Of a stretch of DNA of 62,756 bases, positions 17,535-27,429 are shown one piece after another. The stretch is taken from positions 1 to 62,756 of the forward strand of contig JAGYOX010000002.1 of the NCBI GenBank assembly GCA_018399235.1. Direction: 5' to 3'. Origin of the DNA: Desulfobacterales bacterium (GTDB lineage: Bacteria; Desulfobacterota; Desulfobacteria; Desulfobacterales; Desulfosalsimonadaceae). The notes beneath the pieces were generated by a model, which worked only from the letters and a program-made list of their open reading frames with translations, did not search any database and was not told the DNA's origin. How positions within the stretch are numbered: position 1 is the first letter of the stretch; each line of letters opens with the position of its first letter. The translations under genes were made by a program, and so were the position numbers.

Positions 17535-18986
17535 TTATTTCTCTTCGATCCCACACAGTTTTTGGGCAGCCTTCTGCTTTTCCAACATATTCACGAGACG
17601 CGATATCATGATGCGCTGGGCCTGGGGGGAGCCTGCCCCGTGCATGGATTCGGTTAGATATCCCACGGCCGCCGTGCCCAGGGTGATGTTTTCGATCAGC
17701 CGCAGAATGCGCATGCGGTTGACAGCGGAGACGTCATTTTTCGCTCTGAAATATTTTTCAATCCACTTGCCGGTTTCAGGCGCTTTCAGATCGCTTTCAG
17801 ACGGCATCGTGACCATCAAACCGCCGGCAATATCCTGCGCAAGCCGGGCCATTTCATAGGGAAACCGGGTGACATTCTGTTTGTGAACGTTGGCGAGCAG
17901 GGTGTTTACCGCATAGGTGCCGCTGGGCTCCTTATGCCCCTCCGAAGCGCAGGCAATGCAACCGCAATAAAGGGTTTCATTTAAGTGATTCATCTCAATC
18001 ACTTTGTCCTTGATGTGTGAGGCGCCGGCCACGTTATTATACTCGGCAGCCGTCTGGGCGGCGCCGATCAGCACATCCCCCACGCCGACCTTGCAGGCGT
18101 AGCTCTGCCGGTGATAGGCGGCAAATTGCGCGACCAGTTTGCCGGCGAATTCATACTCCCCGCACATAAAAACCCGCTGCCAGGGAACAAAAACATTGTC
18201 GAACACCACCAGGGCCTCATGGCCGCCAAAAACGATGTTGCCGCGATCCAGCAGGCCCGCTTCGAGTTTACGGGTATCACAGGACTGACGGCCCATGATA
18301 TAGATGATGCCGTCCGCGTCACTGGGCAGGGCAAAGGAAACAGCATAGTCCCGGTCCCCTTCACGCATGGCAATGGTGGGCATGACAATAATCTCATGAG
18401 AGTTGACCGCCCCGGTCTGGTGGGCCTTGGCGCCCTTTACGACGATGCCGTCTTCGCGTTTTTCCACAACGTGAAGGTAGTGATCGGGGTCCGCCTGCTT
18501 GTGCGGCGGCAGACTGCGATCCCCTTTGGGATCGGTCATGGCGCCGTCGCAGGTGAGATCGTTTTCCTGAACATACTCAAGGTATCTCAGAAACCGCTGG
18601 TAATAGCCGGTGCCCTTCTCCTGATCGATATCATAGGTTACGATGGACAAAGCGTTCAAAGTGTCCACACCGACGCAGCGCTGAAAGCAGCAGCCCGTCT
18701 CACGGCCCAGCAGCCGGCCCATCTTGCTTTTTTTGACAAGGTCGTTCACGCTCTGGTGGATATGGGTGAAACGATTGATTTTTTTACCGGTAATATGCGA
18801 GGTGGCCGTCATGATGTCCTCGTGTTCAGGGCGATGGGCCATTTCATATGTTTTGGCAACCGCCGCCATGGAAGGCCTTATGATAGGATCGTCAACTATG
18901 TTTTCAAGCCGCCTTCCAAACATGTACACGACGAGGTTCAGTTCACGCAGGCTCTCCTCATATTGTTCGGCATTCATAAGTGACAT
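17535..18986 (-). CDS. abfD: 4-hydroxybutyryl-CoA dehydratase / vinylacetyl-CoA isomerase
   Basis: Oxygen-sensitive FAD and [4Fe-4S] enzyme converting 4-hydroxybutyryl-CoA to crotonyl-CoA by a radical mechanism; 483 residues, normal length. In the clostridial enzyme the cluster ligands are C99, C103, H292 and C299. Here C100 and C104 in CCFQRC and H292 with C298 in YHRQSYAC fall in these places. The fold is that of 4-hydroxyphenylacetate 3-hydroxylase-type flavoproteins. GGAG precedes the ATG at 18986. Crotonyl-CoA would enter the beta-oxidation enzymes encoded just upstream on the other strand. Closely related hydroxylase-like homologues exist, so the reaction is probable, not proven. Confidence 0.87.
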   Translation of the reverse strand: MSLMNAEQYEESLRELNLVVYMFGRRLENIVDDPIIRPSMAAVAKTYEMAHRPEHEDIMTATSHITGKKINRFTHIHQSVNDLVKKSKMGRLLGRETGCCFQRCVGVDTLNALSIVTYDIDQEKGTGYYQRFLRYLEYVQENDLTCDGAMTDPKGDRSLPPHKQADPDHYLHVVEKREDGIVVKGAKAHQTGAVNSHEIIVMPTIAMREGDRDYAVSFALPSDADGIIYIMGRQSCDTRKLEAGLLDRGNIVFGGHEALVVFDNVFVPWQRVFMCGEYEFAGKLVAQFAAYHRQSYACKVGVGDVLIGAAQTAAEYNNVAGASHIKDKVIEMNHLNETLYCGCIACASEGHKEPSGTYAVNTLLANVHKQNVTRFPYEMARLAQDIAGGLMVTMPSESDLKAPETGKWIEKYFRAKNDVSAVNRMRILRLIENITLGTAAVGYLTESMHGAGSPQAQRIMISRLVNMLEKQKAAQKLCGIEEK

Positions 18987-19580
18987 TGCGTCTCCTTCAC
19001 TTATAATTATTTTTAATTTTTACTTAAACTGAATAATTTTAACATATTTAGATGATAAAGCCCAATAAATATCTAGTTTATATCAAAAACAGATTGTTTC
19101 CAACCGTTAAGTGACACCCACAGGAATATATTTTTTACTTGTCTTTTGTGGTTCTATAAGATATTATAAAGTTAACTTGCGATTAAGATATAAGTGGCGG
19201 TGAGGACGCCAAAACAAAATTGAGAAAATAATTGAATTATTATCCATAGTGTAAAGTAACGGCTTAATTTAGTTATATTTTCCATGAAGGGCACAATCAG
19301 CTGAGTTTCAGTTTCACTCACTTCTTACGCATATAGCATTCCTGAATTTTCAAGTGGTTTTTTCTTCGCGTTAATCCGGCTTGGGTTGCATTCTCTTCTC
19401 CACTGTTGCTTCAATTTTATGTGGGGCCGTAATAAAAACAACCGCGTTTCGTTTACGATTGATTAATACCAGAAGTGCCGCCGGAACCCAATGATCGTAA
19501 TGAATCACCCGTCCTTCATTAATCAAAAAGCACTACGAAGAAATCAACCAAATTTACTTCGAAGAGGAGAACAGTATCTC
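18987..19580. other. Long intergenic region before the PrkA/YeaH/SpoVR cluster
   Basis: About 590 bp, AT-rich, with no ORF resembling a protein and no repeat shared with the rest of the window. A GG-N10-GC pair (TGG at 19355-19357, GC at 19368-19369) could be a poor sigma54 promoter for the stress cluster, but the flanking bases fit badly. A frame extends upstream of the chosen prkA start to 19491, without family support. Confidence 0.45.
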
Positions 19581-21626
19581 ATGGACACATTGAATGCGCA
19601 TATTTCAAGCGTAAAAAAAGGCGAAAGAAACTTTGAAAACGCCTTCCAATCCGTCGCCCGAATGATCCTTGAAAACGGCTTTGAAAAGGTTACGGTCAAC
19701 GGCAAAACAACATATGATTTTAATATATTCCGAAATGGGAAAAAACACATCGTCGGCATGTTCGATGAAATAAACAGTTTTGTATCCTATGTAAAGGACG
19801 CATCCGAAGGCGGCTCTTCCATGGAGATGGCCTACGTCCTGGTTGGCGAACCGGGAAACGGCAAGACCTTCTTTGTGGATTTCCTGTGCAATAAGTATCG
19901 CGAGTTTCTAACCCAAAAGAGGAATGGCAAATATACTTTTCGTTTCAAAAACCTTGATCGTTTAGGCACCTATGGTCAAATCAAGGCCATTGAGTCGCAG
20001 ACCTATGAAGACCCCATGGTTCTTGCCATGAACCTTTTCCCGGAAAACGGCCGAAACCGGGAGTATCTTGCCGCCACATACGGATTTTCAGACAAGGAGC
20101 TGGAAAAAATTTACGAAAACTACCGTCCGCTCGGGGCCTGCAGCGGCTATATCTGGAATGACATCCGGAAATACGCCGATGACGATATTGACACCATGCT
20201 TGATTTCGTCGAAGTCCTACCCGTGCCCTTGGTGGAAAGCCTGGGCACGATAACGGGAAAATATCCCGCCAAGGATAAAATCACCTCCTCGGCCGTAGAC
20301 CTGATCGGCGAGGAATCGATTCAACGACTGCTCCATATCACGGACACGAACAACCCTTACCGGTTTGACTTGAGACGGGGGGCGCTTGCCCGGGTCGCCG
20401 GCGGCGGCATCCACTTCACCGACGAAATCTATAAAAATAAAAAAGATCTGGTCCAGATTTATCTTGGCGTCATCCAAAACAGGGAAATTGAACTGGATGG
20501 ATTCAAATGGCCCATTGATACCCTCGTGATTGCCACCAGCAACAATTCTGAATTCAACCAGTTCGTATCAGAAAAAGAGGAAGCCCCCATCGTGGACCGC
20601 TGCCGGATCTGTAATGTTTCGCATAATACCAACTACCGGCTTCAAACCGAACTCACCCGCTACGCCATCGGCAGTGAAACCAAAACCACCCTGGCCCGGG
20701 AAAACCTGCATCAGGATCCGAACCTCAATCACGCGGCGTCGGTGGCAGTGGTTCTCACCCGGCTTCCCCGAACGGAGAAACTCACCCCCGTTGAAATTAT
20801 GAAACTCGCCGCCGGTGAGGTGGCGGGCGAGAAAAGCATCAAAACCCTCTCGGAGGTGATCGATTCCTTGAATCAGGTCCCGGATGTGACGCGCCGATTC
20901 GGGCAGAAAGGTCTCGGCCAGCGCAACCTGGGCCGGGCGATTCAGCTGATGGTTGAAAGTTCCGAGACCAACGAGGGCCAATGCATGTTCGCCTATGACT
21001 TCTTCCGGGCTGTGGAACGGGTTATCCTTGACTATGTATCCGATGCCAATGACCGCGTTAAGTATCTTGAAGACATTAAAATAGCCAAGGGGCTTTACCG
21101 GGAACGGATAATGACCGAGATGTTTAACGCCTACATGGACGAACCCCTGGCGATACGCAAGGATGTCCTTAACTATGTCAACATGATCATCGGCATAGAT
21201 GCCGAGAACCTCGGCCAGGACCTGATGTGGAAATACAAGGATCCGCAGAGCGGTGAACTTCGGGCGATTAAAATTGACGAACGATTTATCAACAGCGTTG
21301 AAAAACGTCTCGGCCTGGAAACTTCCGAACAACGGGAAATGTTCCGGACATCCCTACGAAAGATATACGGCCAGAAAATCTCTGTGGACCCCAACTATGA
21401 TTTCATGGACAACTTCGAGCTGGTCAAAGCAGTGACGGATGTCAGGCTCAAATCCGATATCGCGGGCGCCGGAAGCCTTGTCGGCGCGCTGGCCAACAGA
21501 AGCAACGAGGAGAACCAGAAGCTCTACAACCGGATCATCGACACCATGCTCTCCAAGCTTAACTACTGCCAGACTTGTGCGCAGAAGACGATAGAGTATT
21601 TCTGCACCCAGGATGATGAAATGTGA
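19581..21626 (+). CDS. PrkA/YeaG-like AAA+ serine protein kinase, first copy
   Basis: A cytosolic 681-residue protein. Walker A is GEPGNGKT (89-96) and the Walker B/acidic segment is IHFTDEIYKNKKD. Downstream is the PrkA-type C-terminal region that in homologues carries the kinase-like part. Four cysteine/histidine positions in DRCRICNVSHN may bind metal. Start: ATG 19581 has AGAGGAG upstream; a start at 19491 would add 30 residues that are partly the ribosome site translated. The next gene begins before its stop, so it is coupled with yeaH. Divergent from the second PrkA-like protein in this cluster. In other bacteria PrkA with YeaH and SpoVR acts in starvation and sporulation-type stress. 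Confidence 0.86.
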   Translation: MDTLNAHISSVKKGERNFENAFQSVARMILENGFEKVTVNGKTTYDFNIFRNGKKHIVGMFDEINSFVSYVKDASEGGSSMEMAYVLVGEPGNGKTFFVDFLCNKYREFLTQKRNGKYTFRFKNLDRLGTYGQIKAIESQTYEDPMVLAMNLFPENGRNREYLAATYGFSDKELEKIYENYRPLGACSGYIWNDIRKYADDDIDTMLDFVEVLPVPLVESLGTITGKYPAKDKITSSAVDLIGEESIQRLLHITDTNNPYRFDLRRGALARVAGGGIHFTDEIYKNKKDLVQIYLGVIQNREIELDGFKWPIDTLVIATSNNSEFNQFVSEKEEAPIVDRCRICNVSHNTNYRLQTELTRYAIGSETKTTLARENLHQDPNLNHAASVAVVLTRLPRTEKLTPVEIMKLAAGEVAGEKSIKTLSEVIDSLNQVPDVTRRFGQKGLGQRNLGRAIQLMVESSETNEGQCMFAYDFFRAVERVILDYVSDANDRVKYLEDIKIAKGLYRERIMTEMFNAYMDEPLAIRKDVLNYVNMIIGIDAENLGQDLMWKYKDPQSGELRAIKIDERFINSVEKRLGLETSEQREMFRTSLRKIYGQKISVDPNYDFMDNFELVKAVTDVRLKSDIAGAGSLVGALANRSNEENQKLYNRIIDTMLSKLNYCQTCAQKTIEYFCTQDDEM

Positions 21627-22959
21627 TGGCAAAGCAAAATGTTCAAGAGACGAACAAATGGATAGTTTCTCAAAAAAACCGGACAAGAAAACCGTAAGGT
21701 TGACGCCCCCCGGCTCCGGCTCAGAAATTTTTCAGGGTATTTACGGGCGTTCGGACTTTATTCATCTGCAGGGCGCAAGCCGGCCTTCGGGAGATTTCGA
21801 TGTTTGCCTGCGCTCGTTAGAAGAGCTGCTCGAGCGCGACAGGCAGCGGGAGAAAGACGGTTTCCCTCGAAAAATCAAAATCGGCCGTTTGGTGCGGCCG
21901 GGCACCAAAAATAGGGTAACCGTCGTGCCCACTACCGTAGAGGAAAAGTTCATCCACGATACCATAACCTATAAGGAAGATGAAGAAGGCACCAGCGGGG
22001 GTTCAGGCGAAGGTGAAGCGGGCGAGATCATCGACGAGCGTCCCATTGACGATCCCGGCGCCCAAGGAGCCGGAGGCGCCGGTGAGGGGGAAGGCGGTGC
22101 CCACGAATTGGAATCCGATGCCTATGAGATCGGCCGCATTCTGACCGAAAAATTCGAACTGCCCAATCTCCAGGATAAAGGCAAAAAAAGGTCTTTGAGC
22201 TACTACACCTATGACCTCACCGACAAGCACCGCGGAAGCGGTCAGCTGCTGGACAAAAAGGCCACCCTCAGAAAAATTCTCGAAACCAATATGACACTGG
22301 GCGCTGTTCCGGATATCAACCATATCGACACCACCCGCTTTCTGATTGCCCCCCGGGATAAAGTCTTCCGGATCCTTTCGCGGGAAAGGGATTATGAATC
22401 CCAGGCGCTGGTTTTCTTCGTCCGTGACTATTCAGGGTCCATGTGGGGGAAGGCTACAGAAATTGTGGTGGCCCAACATGTATTGATCTATAGCTGGCTG
22501 CTGTATCAATATGCGCGCCAGGTGGAAACCCGCTTTATTCTCCATGACACCGAGGCAAAGGAGGTTGAGGATTTCTATACCTATTACAGCCTCAGGGTCG
22601 CAGGGGGCACGAAGATCGTATCCGCATTTCGGCTGATCAATGACATTATTGAAAAAGAGAGCCTTTACCGGGATTACAATATATATGTGTTTCACGGCAC
22701 CGACGGAGATGATTGGGATACAAAGGGTGAGGATACCCTGCCGGAAATACGAAAAACCATCGACTACGCCAACCGTGTCGGCATCACCCTTGCGGCCAGT
22801 GAAAACAGGGGAACCAGCCGGATGGCATCCTATTTGAATGACTCCCGGCTTATTGAAGAGAAGAGGGCCAAAATACGGCTGGACCAAATTTCCGAAAGTG
22901 CCGATGAACAAAGGCTTATTGAAGGCATCCGCCGCCTGACGGCCGAAGATAAAGGCTGA
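21613..22959 (+). CDS. yeaH: YeaH-family (DUF444) VWA-like protein
   Basis: A 448-residue protein of the YeaH/YhbH family that is nearly always encoded next to PrkA. A low-complexity Gly/Glu stretch (about 120-170) precedes a von Willebrand A-like domain with a MIDAS motif DYSGSMWG near residue 272 and a later Thr/Asp segment (FHGTDGDDWD). The ATG at 21613 overlaps the kinase gene by 14 bp; an internal ATG at 21658 is also possible. The metal-ion MIDAS suggests protein binding, perhaps presenting substrates to the kinase, but the biochemical role is not established. Confidence 0.92.
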   Translation: MMKCDGKAKCSRDEQMDSFSKKPDKKTVRLTPPGSGSEIFQGIYGRSDFIHLQGASRPSGDFDVCLRSLEELLERDRQREKDGFPRKIKIGRLVRPGTKNRVTVVPTTVEEKFIHDTITYKEDEEGTSGGSGEGEAGEIIDERPIDDPGAQGAGGAGEGEGGAHELESDAYEIGRILTEKFELPNLQDKGKKRSLSYYTYDLTDKHRGSGQLLDKKATLRKILETNMTLGAVPDINHIDTTRFLIAPRDKVFRILSRERDYESQALVFFVRDYSGSMWGKATEIVVAQHVLIYSWLLYQYARQVETRFILHDTEAKEVEDFYTYYSLRVAGGTKIVSAFRLINDIIEKESLYRDYNIYVFHGTDGDDWDTKGEDTLPEIRKTIDYANRVGITLAASENRGTSRMASYLNDSRLIEEKRAKIRLDQISESADEQRLIEGIRRLTAEDKG

Positions 22960-22990
22960 AGCTGAAGGCCGGCCCAAAAAGGGATATTCA

Positions 22991-24610
22991 ATGCAACTGA
23001 TTGACCAACACACCAAGGGCATAATGGAGGGATGCAAGGAAAGGGCCCGGGATGCAGGGCTTAGTTTTTGCGATGAGAGCCTTGAGTATATCGTCACCAA
23101 CAGGGATCTGCTGGAACTTTCAGCCAAGTCCATGATACCCAATTTATATGACTACTGGGTTCATGATGTGGATGTTCTGCGGGAAAAGGGGCGATATGAG
23201 CTTTACCCGAGCAATCCCTATGAAACGGTCATTAATACGAGGCCCGCCATATCGTATTACAATGACAACAATCCGGACTGGTTGAATGTAATGATTTTTT
23301 ACCATGTGCTCGCCCACATGGATTTTTTCCAGAATAACATGTATTTCCAGCATACCTGGGCGTACGACTATAACGGCGAGGCCCTTGCCGACAAGCGCCT
23401 GATTGCCAGGCTCAGATCCACCCACGGCAGGTGGGTGGATTACGTGATAGAATTTGCCAGGGGCGTTGACAACCTGGTGGGTTATTTTAACGCCCTGTAT
23501 CAGATCGACCAGCCGGAAAAGCCCGCCCGGGAAAAAATGGTGGACTATTATTTCGATCAGTTCCTCCAGGTCGAAGAGGAATTCACCCAGGTCGACTACC
23601 TCAAGGAGATCGATGCCTTTAACCGGTCGGTTCGGGAGGACGGGTCGGAAACAGGCACCGATACATTTTTCATCCAGGTGAGAAGAAAATATCCGGAGTT
23701 TGACGAGAAATATAAAAACTGGTCCGAATCCGAAAAGGGAAAAAAACAGCGGAAACAGGATCTCATGGAATTTTTCATGGACCACTCCGATTTTCTGAAC
23801 AAACAGGAAAACAAATGGATGAAGTCCGTAATTGAGGTGGTCAGAAAAACCAGTCTGTTTTTTCAGCCCCAGATCCGCACCAAAATTATGAACGAAGGCT
23901 GGGCGACCTATTGGAATGATCGACTCTTTCTTGAAGATGACCGGATCAACGGGCATGAAATTGATTTTTCCAAGGTCAACAGCCAGGTGGCGGCGCTCTC
24001 GCGAATCGGGCTCAATCCTTATGCCTTGGGCCTTCGACTTTTCCAAAACATTAAGGAAAAAGCCAAAGCGGGCAAATACAGCTACGAGTTTGAAAAACTG
24101 GTGGATCAGAAGGCACGCCGGGATTTCAACAAAACCAATGGCGACAGTCTTGATTTTATCTTTGCGGTCCGCCGCCATCTTTGCGACGGACTGTTTATCC
24201 GAAAGTTTGTCGACCAGGATTTCGTGGATCAGCACAGACTGTTTGTGGCCGGAAAAAAGCTAAACCGAAGCAAACGCACCTGGCAATACTATGTAAAAAG
24301 CCGAAAGGCAAAAGACTATCGGAATATGCTTCTGGAAAACCTTTACCATCCGCCCAGCATCCGCTTTAGCGTGGATGCGGGCGGTGTGTTAAACTTGGTT
24401 CATGTATTCGAAGGCTACCCTTTGGTAAAGGATTTCATCGCGAACACCATGCTCGGCATCGAATACCTGTGGGGCAAACCGGTAACCCTGGAAACCCATC
24501 AGGTCCAGCAGTTCAATAAGACAGATGATAAACAAGAGGAACCGGAAATCATATGGGAGAAAGTCAAATATACCATGGATCAGCGAAAACTGAACATGGA
24601 ATGGATATAG
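22991..24610 (+). CDS. spoVR: SpoVR family protein
   Basis: A 539-residue cytosolic protein matching SpoVR/YcgB. Typical segments are YELYPSNPYETVINTRPAI, FYHVLAHMDFFQNN, and MNEGWATYWNDRLF with a His/Glu-rich centre that may bind metal. The family is named for spore cortex formation in Bacillus but is widespread in non-sporulating proteobacteria beside prkA and yeaH. AAGGGA precedes the ATG at 22991. The last codons overlap the start of the second PrkA-like gene, showing a tightly coupled operon. Confidence 0.93.
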   Translation: MQLIDQHTKGIMEGCKERARDAGLSFCDESLEYIVTNRDLLELSAKSMIPNLYDYWVHDVDVLREKGRYELYPSNPYETVINTRPAISYYNDNNPDWLNVMIFYHVLAHMDFFQNNMYFQHTWAYDYNGEALADKRLIARLRSTHGRWVDYVIEFARGVDNLVGYFNALYQIDQPEKPAREKMVDYYFDQFLQVEEEFTQVDYLKEIDAFNRSVREDGSETGTDTFFIQVRRKYPEFDEKYKNWSESEKGKKQRKQDLMEFFMDHSDFLNKQENKWMKSVIEVVRKTSLFFQPQIRTKIMNEGWATYWNDRLFLEDDRINGHEIDFSKVNSQVAALSRIGLNPYALGLRLFQNIKEKAKAGKYSYEFEKLVDQKARRDFNKTNGDSLDFIFAVRRHLCDGLFIRKFVDQDFVDQHRLFVAGKKLNRSKRTWQYYVKSRKAKDYRNMLLENLYHPPSIRFSVDAGGVLNLVHVFEGYPLVKDFIANTMLGIEYLWGKPVTLETHQVQQFNKTDDKQEEPEIIWEKVKYTMDQRKLNMEWI

Positions 24611-26829
24611 ACGGCAAGCCGGGCAATCTGGAAAAGGCCAGACGGTTTTTGAAAACCATAGACGGCCACCGGATTCCGAGGACCCTTTCATTCGATGAAT
24701 TTCTCGAACACCTTTATGCCGATCCCCAGAAAATTTTAAGAAATGTTTTTCAGCTTTTCTATGACATGATCAAAACCTATATCGGCGAACGCGTGGATGA
24801 GTATTCCGATGACTCGGAGTCCATTCAGTATGTCCATTACGACTGCACAAAGCTGTTCGTGGAAGGTGTGGATTATCCCTTTTTTGCCGACCGCCTGTTC
24901 GCCAACCGGCTGGTCAATCTTGTGGAGACGCTCAAACGAAGCGCCCAGCAGAACAAAATATATATTTTCAGGGGGCCGCCCGGCAGCGGTAAAAGCACCT
25001 TTTTGAATACCCTGCTGCTCAAGTTTGAGGAGTATACGGGTACCCCTGAAGGCCTGGCCCTTCGAACGGTCTGGAACATTCCCGCACAAGCGATAGGATT
25101 TGAAGATGCCGATCAGCCCCCTGAGATCAACCCTGACAAACCTCTGGAGATTCCATGCCCCAGCTACGACCATCCGATACTGCTGATACCCAAGCAATAC
25201 CGGATGCAGTTTTTCAAGGCCCTGTTCGACGGCCATCCGTTTCTGGAGCAGCTTTTTTATGACAAGGAATACGACTGGATCTGGCGGGCCGAGCCCTGTA
25301 CGATTTGCAGCTCCATGTATCAGGCCCTGCTTGAGCGGGTAAAGGACAGCGCCAAAGTGTTTCGAATGATCGGCGCCAGCCCCTACCGTTATAACCGGCG
25401 GCTTGGCGAGGGGATAAATGTTTTTATGCCGGGAGACAAGCCGATCAAGGAAAACCGGTTTCAAAATGAAGAGCTCCAGAGAAAAATCGATGCGGTTTTG
25501 GGCGACAGCAACCGCGTCAAATACATATATTCCCAGTATGCCAAAACCAATAACGGCATTTATGCCCTGATGGACCTGAAGGCCCACAATAAAATCCGCC
25601 TCATGGGCCTGCATAACATTATCAGTGAAGGCCTGCACAAAATTGAAGACCTGGAGGAATGCGTTCACCCCCTTTTTCTTGCCGTCATGAACCCGGAGGA
25701 TTTGAGCAGCTTCAAGGAGTTCCAATCGTTTGAGGACCGTATCGAATACATCAAGGTCCCATACGTCATGGACCTGAATACAGAAGTCGAAATCTATCGC
25801 AAAACCTTCGGTGAACAGATTGACCAACATTTCCTCCCCCGGGTGCTCCATAACTTTGCCCGGGTGATTATCTCCTCCCGCTTAAATAAAGAATCTCCCG
25901 CCCTCAATGAATGGATCGACTGCCCGGAAAAATACAGCCGATACTGCGACCCCAACCTGCATCTGCTTAAAATGGAAATCTATTGCGGCAATATTCCCAA
26001 ATGGCTGTCTGAAGAGGACAGGAAGCGGTTTACATCGGACCGGCGCCGAAAAATCATTGCCGAAGCGGAATCCGAGGGCGACAAGGGTATCTCCGGGAGA
26101 GAATCCATAAAGATATTCAACGCGTTTTATTCCAGATATGCCAAAAACGGCAAACTCATCAATATGTCAAACCTTTATAACTTCTTTATGAGGGTATATG
26201 CCGAACTCATGGAACTCATCCCGGACGGCTTTCTTGACGCATTGATCAACCTTTATAACTTTACCGTCCTCCAGGAGGTCAAGGAGTCACTCTATTCATA
26301 TAATGAAGACCGGATTTCCTGGGACATTCAAAATTATATCTTTGCCGTCAATTTCGAGCCGGGTACAATAGAGCAATGCCATTTCACCGGCGAACGCCTG
26401 GAAATCACCGAAGATTACTTTAAAAATATCGAACAGCGCTTCCTGGGCGTAAGGGAGAGAAGCGTTTTATACCGGGTTTTCCGCGAGGAGACCCAAAAGC
26501 GCTATGCCACTGAAACGCTGCCCGGTGAAATCATGCAGGAAGGCCGGGATATCACTGACACCCTCCTCTACCAAAACCTTTACGAGCGATACGTATACAA
26601 CCTAAAGGAAAAGGTGCTGGATCCGTTCTTAAAGAACGAAAATTTCAGACGGGCGATCAAAGACTTCGGCGAAGAAGAGTTTAAAACGTATGACAAGCGA
26701 ATCCAGGAAGAGGTTAGCTTCCTGATCAAAAACCTGCAGCAGCGGTGCGGCTATAACCGGGAAGGGGCCAAGGAGGTCTGTATCTATGTGGTGGACAAAA
26801 ACCTAGCCGAGGATTTTGACGTATCGTGA
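24601..26829 (+). CDS. PrkA-like AAA+ protein, second copy
   Basis: A 742-residue relative of PrkA distinct from the copy at 19581. The N-terminal SFDEFLEHLYADPQKILRNV is the usual opening of PrkA proteins; Walker A is GPPGSGKS (125-132) and a long helical C-terminal half follows. The sequence contains CTICSSMYQ with paired cysteines at a place comparable to the Cys motif of copy one. The start is either ATG 24601, overlapping the SpoVR stop, or ATG 24553. It ends by overlapping a truncated cysE on the opposite strand by 46 bp. Whether it is an active kinase cannot be read from sequence. Confidence 0.86.
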   Translation: MDIDGKPGNLEKARRFLKTIDGHRIPRTLSFDEFLEHLYADPQKILRNVFQLFYDMIKTYIGERVDEYSDDSESIQYVHYDCTKLFVEGVDYPFFADRLFANRLVNLVETLKRSAQQNKIYIFRGPPGSGKSTFLNTLLLKFEEYTGTPEGLALRTVWNIPAQAIGFEDADQPPEINPDKPLEIPCPSYDHPILLIPKQYRMQFFKALFDGHPFLEQLFYDKEYDWIWRAEPCTICSSMYQALLERVKDSAKVFRMIGASPYRYNRRLGEGINVFMPGDKPIKENRFQNEELQRKIDAVLGDSNRVKYIYSQYAKTNNGIYALMDLKAHNKIRLMGLHNIISEGLHKIEDLEECVHPLFLAVMNPEDLSSFKEFQSFEDRIEYIKVPYVMDLNTEVEIYRKTFGEQIDQHFLPRVLHNFARVIISSRLNKESPALNEWIDCPEKYSRYCDPNLHLLKMEIYCGNIPKWLSEEDRKRFTSDRRRKIIAEAESEGDKGISGRESIKIFNAFYSRYAKNGKLINMSNLYNFFMRVYAELMELIPDGFLDALINLYNFTVLQEVKESLYSYNEDRISWDIQNYIFAVNFEPGTIEQCHFTGERLEITEDYFKNIEQRFLGVRERSVLYRVFREETQKRYATETLPGEIMQEGRDITDTLLYQNLYERYVYNLKEKVLDPFLKNENFRRAIKDFGEEEFKTYDKRIQEEVSFLIKNLQQRCGYNREGAKEVCIYVVDKNLAEDFDVS

Positions 26830-27284
26830 GTTCTTATCTGTATATCAGACGGGGCGAGGGTACTTTGCATTTCCGGAACCGATTCAAGCAAACTTAAAGC
26901 ATGCCTGTATCCGCGTTCCCTGCAATCCGTGCAATCCAAATCATACTTGAAACACTCGTGTCGGATGCTTCTCGATATCTGTTCCGCCAGCATATCAAAC
27001 AATTCGGCAACCGTCTGGCCGATATGATAGCTCAGATTGGCGGGGTCAAGCCTCGCCCGGTTGAAATAGCCGGGAAACAGTATTTCCCGGAATTTATGGA
27101 TCATCTCAATAACCGCGGATCTCGATGGCAACTGCTCATAGTCAATATGAGAATAACAGCGGGTATCATCGCAGCCATCGACTATACGATTGACCAAGTC
27201 GATCAACCGGCTACGGTATTTGGAATAGTGCTCTGTTTCTTCCCGGCAGGTTTTGGCCTTGCCGGCTTCATTCTCTGTTTTCAC
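26784..27284 (-). pseudogene. cysE: Truncated serine O-acetyltransferase (N-terminal domain only)
   Basis: 166 residues matching only the N-terminal helical domain of EpsC-type serine acetyltransferases: LPSRSAVIEMIHKFREILFP, then HIGQTVAELFDMLAEQI and CFKYDLDCTDCRERGY, ending LLESVPEMQSTLA. The acetyltransferase left-handed beta-helix that should follow (about 140 residues with the catalytic His) is missing. The last 15 residues are antisense to the 3' end of the PrkA-like gene. Start GTG at 27282-27284 has GGAG 6 nt upstream. The cut point coincides with the end of the stress cluster, so a rearrangement probably removed the catalytic half. A residual product cannot acetylate serine. Confidence 0.82.
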
Positions 27285-27429
27285 GGTTGCTCCAGAAAAT
27301 CCAGTGATAGGCGGTTAGGTATATTTAATAATCTACCATGCTTCCGGAAATTGTCAAAAAAACACTTTGCCACCCCATGCTATTCCTATGCCGTCCTTAA
27401 AAGCGGGGACGGCATGGGTGTGTCGCTAT

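Noticed and set aside
18111-18983. A 290-codon plus-strand frame opposite abfD
   Set aside because: Antisense shadow of a well-supported gene; no ribosome site and no recognisable motif.
19491-19580. N-terminal extension of the first PrkA-like protein from an ATG at 19491
   Set aside because: The extra 30 residues have no family match and include the translated ribosome site AGAGGAG that suits the ATG at 19581.
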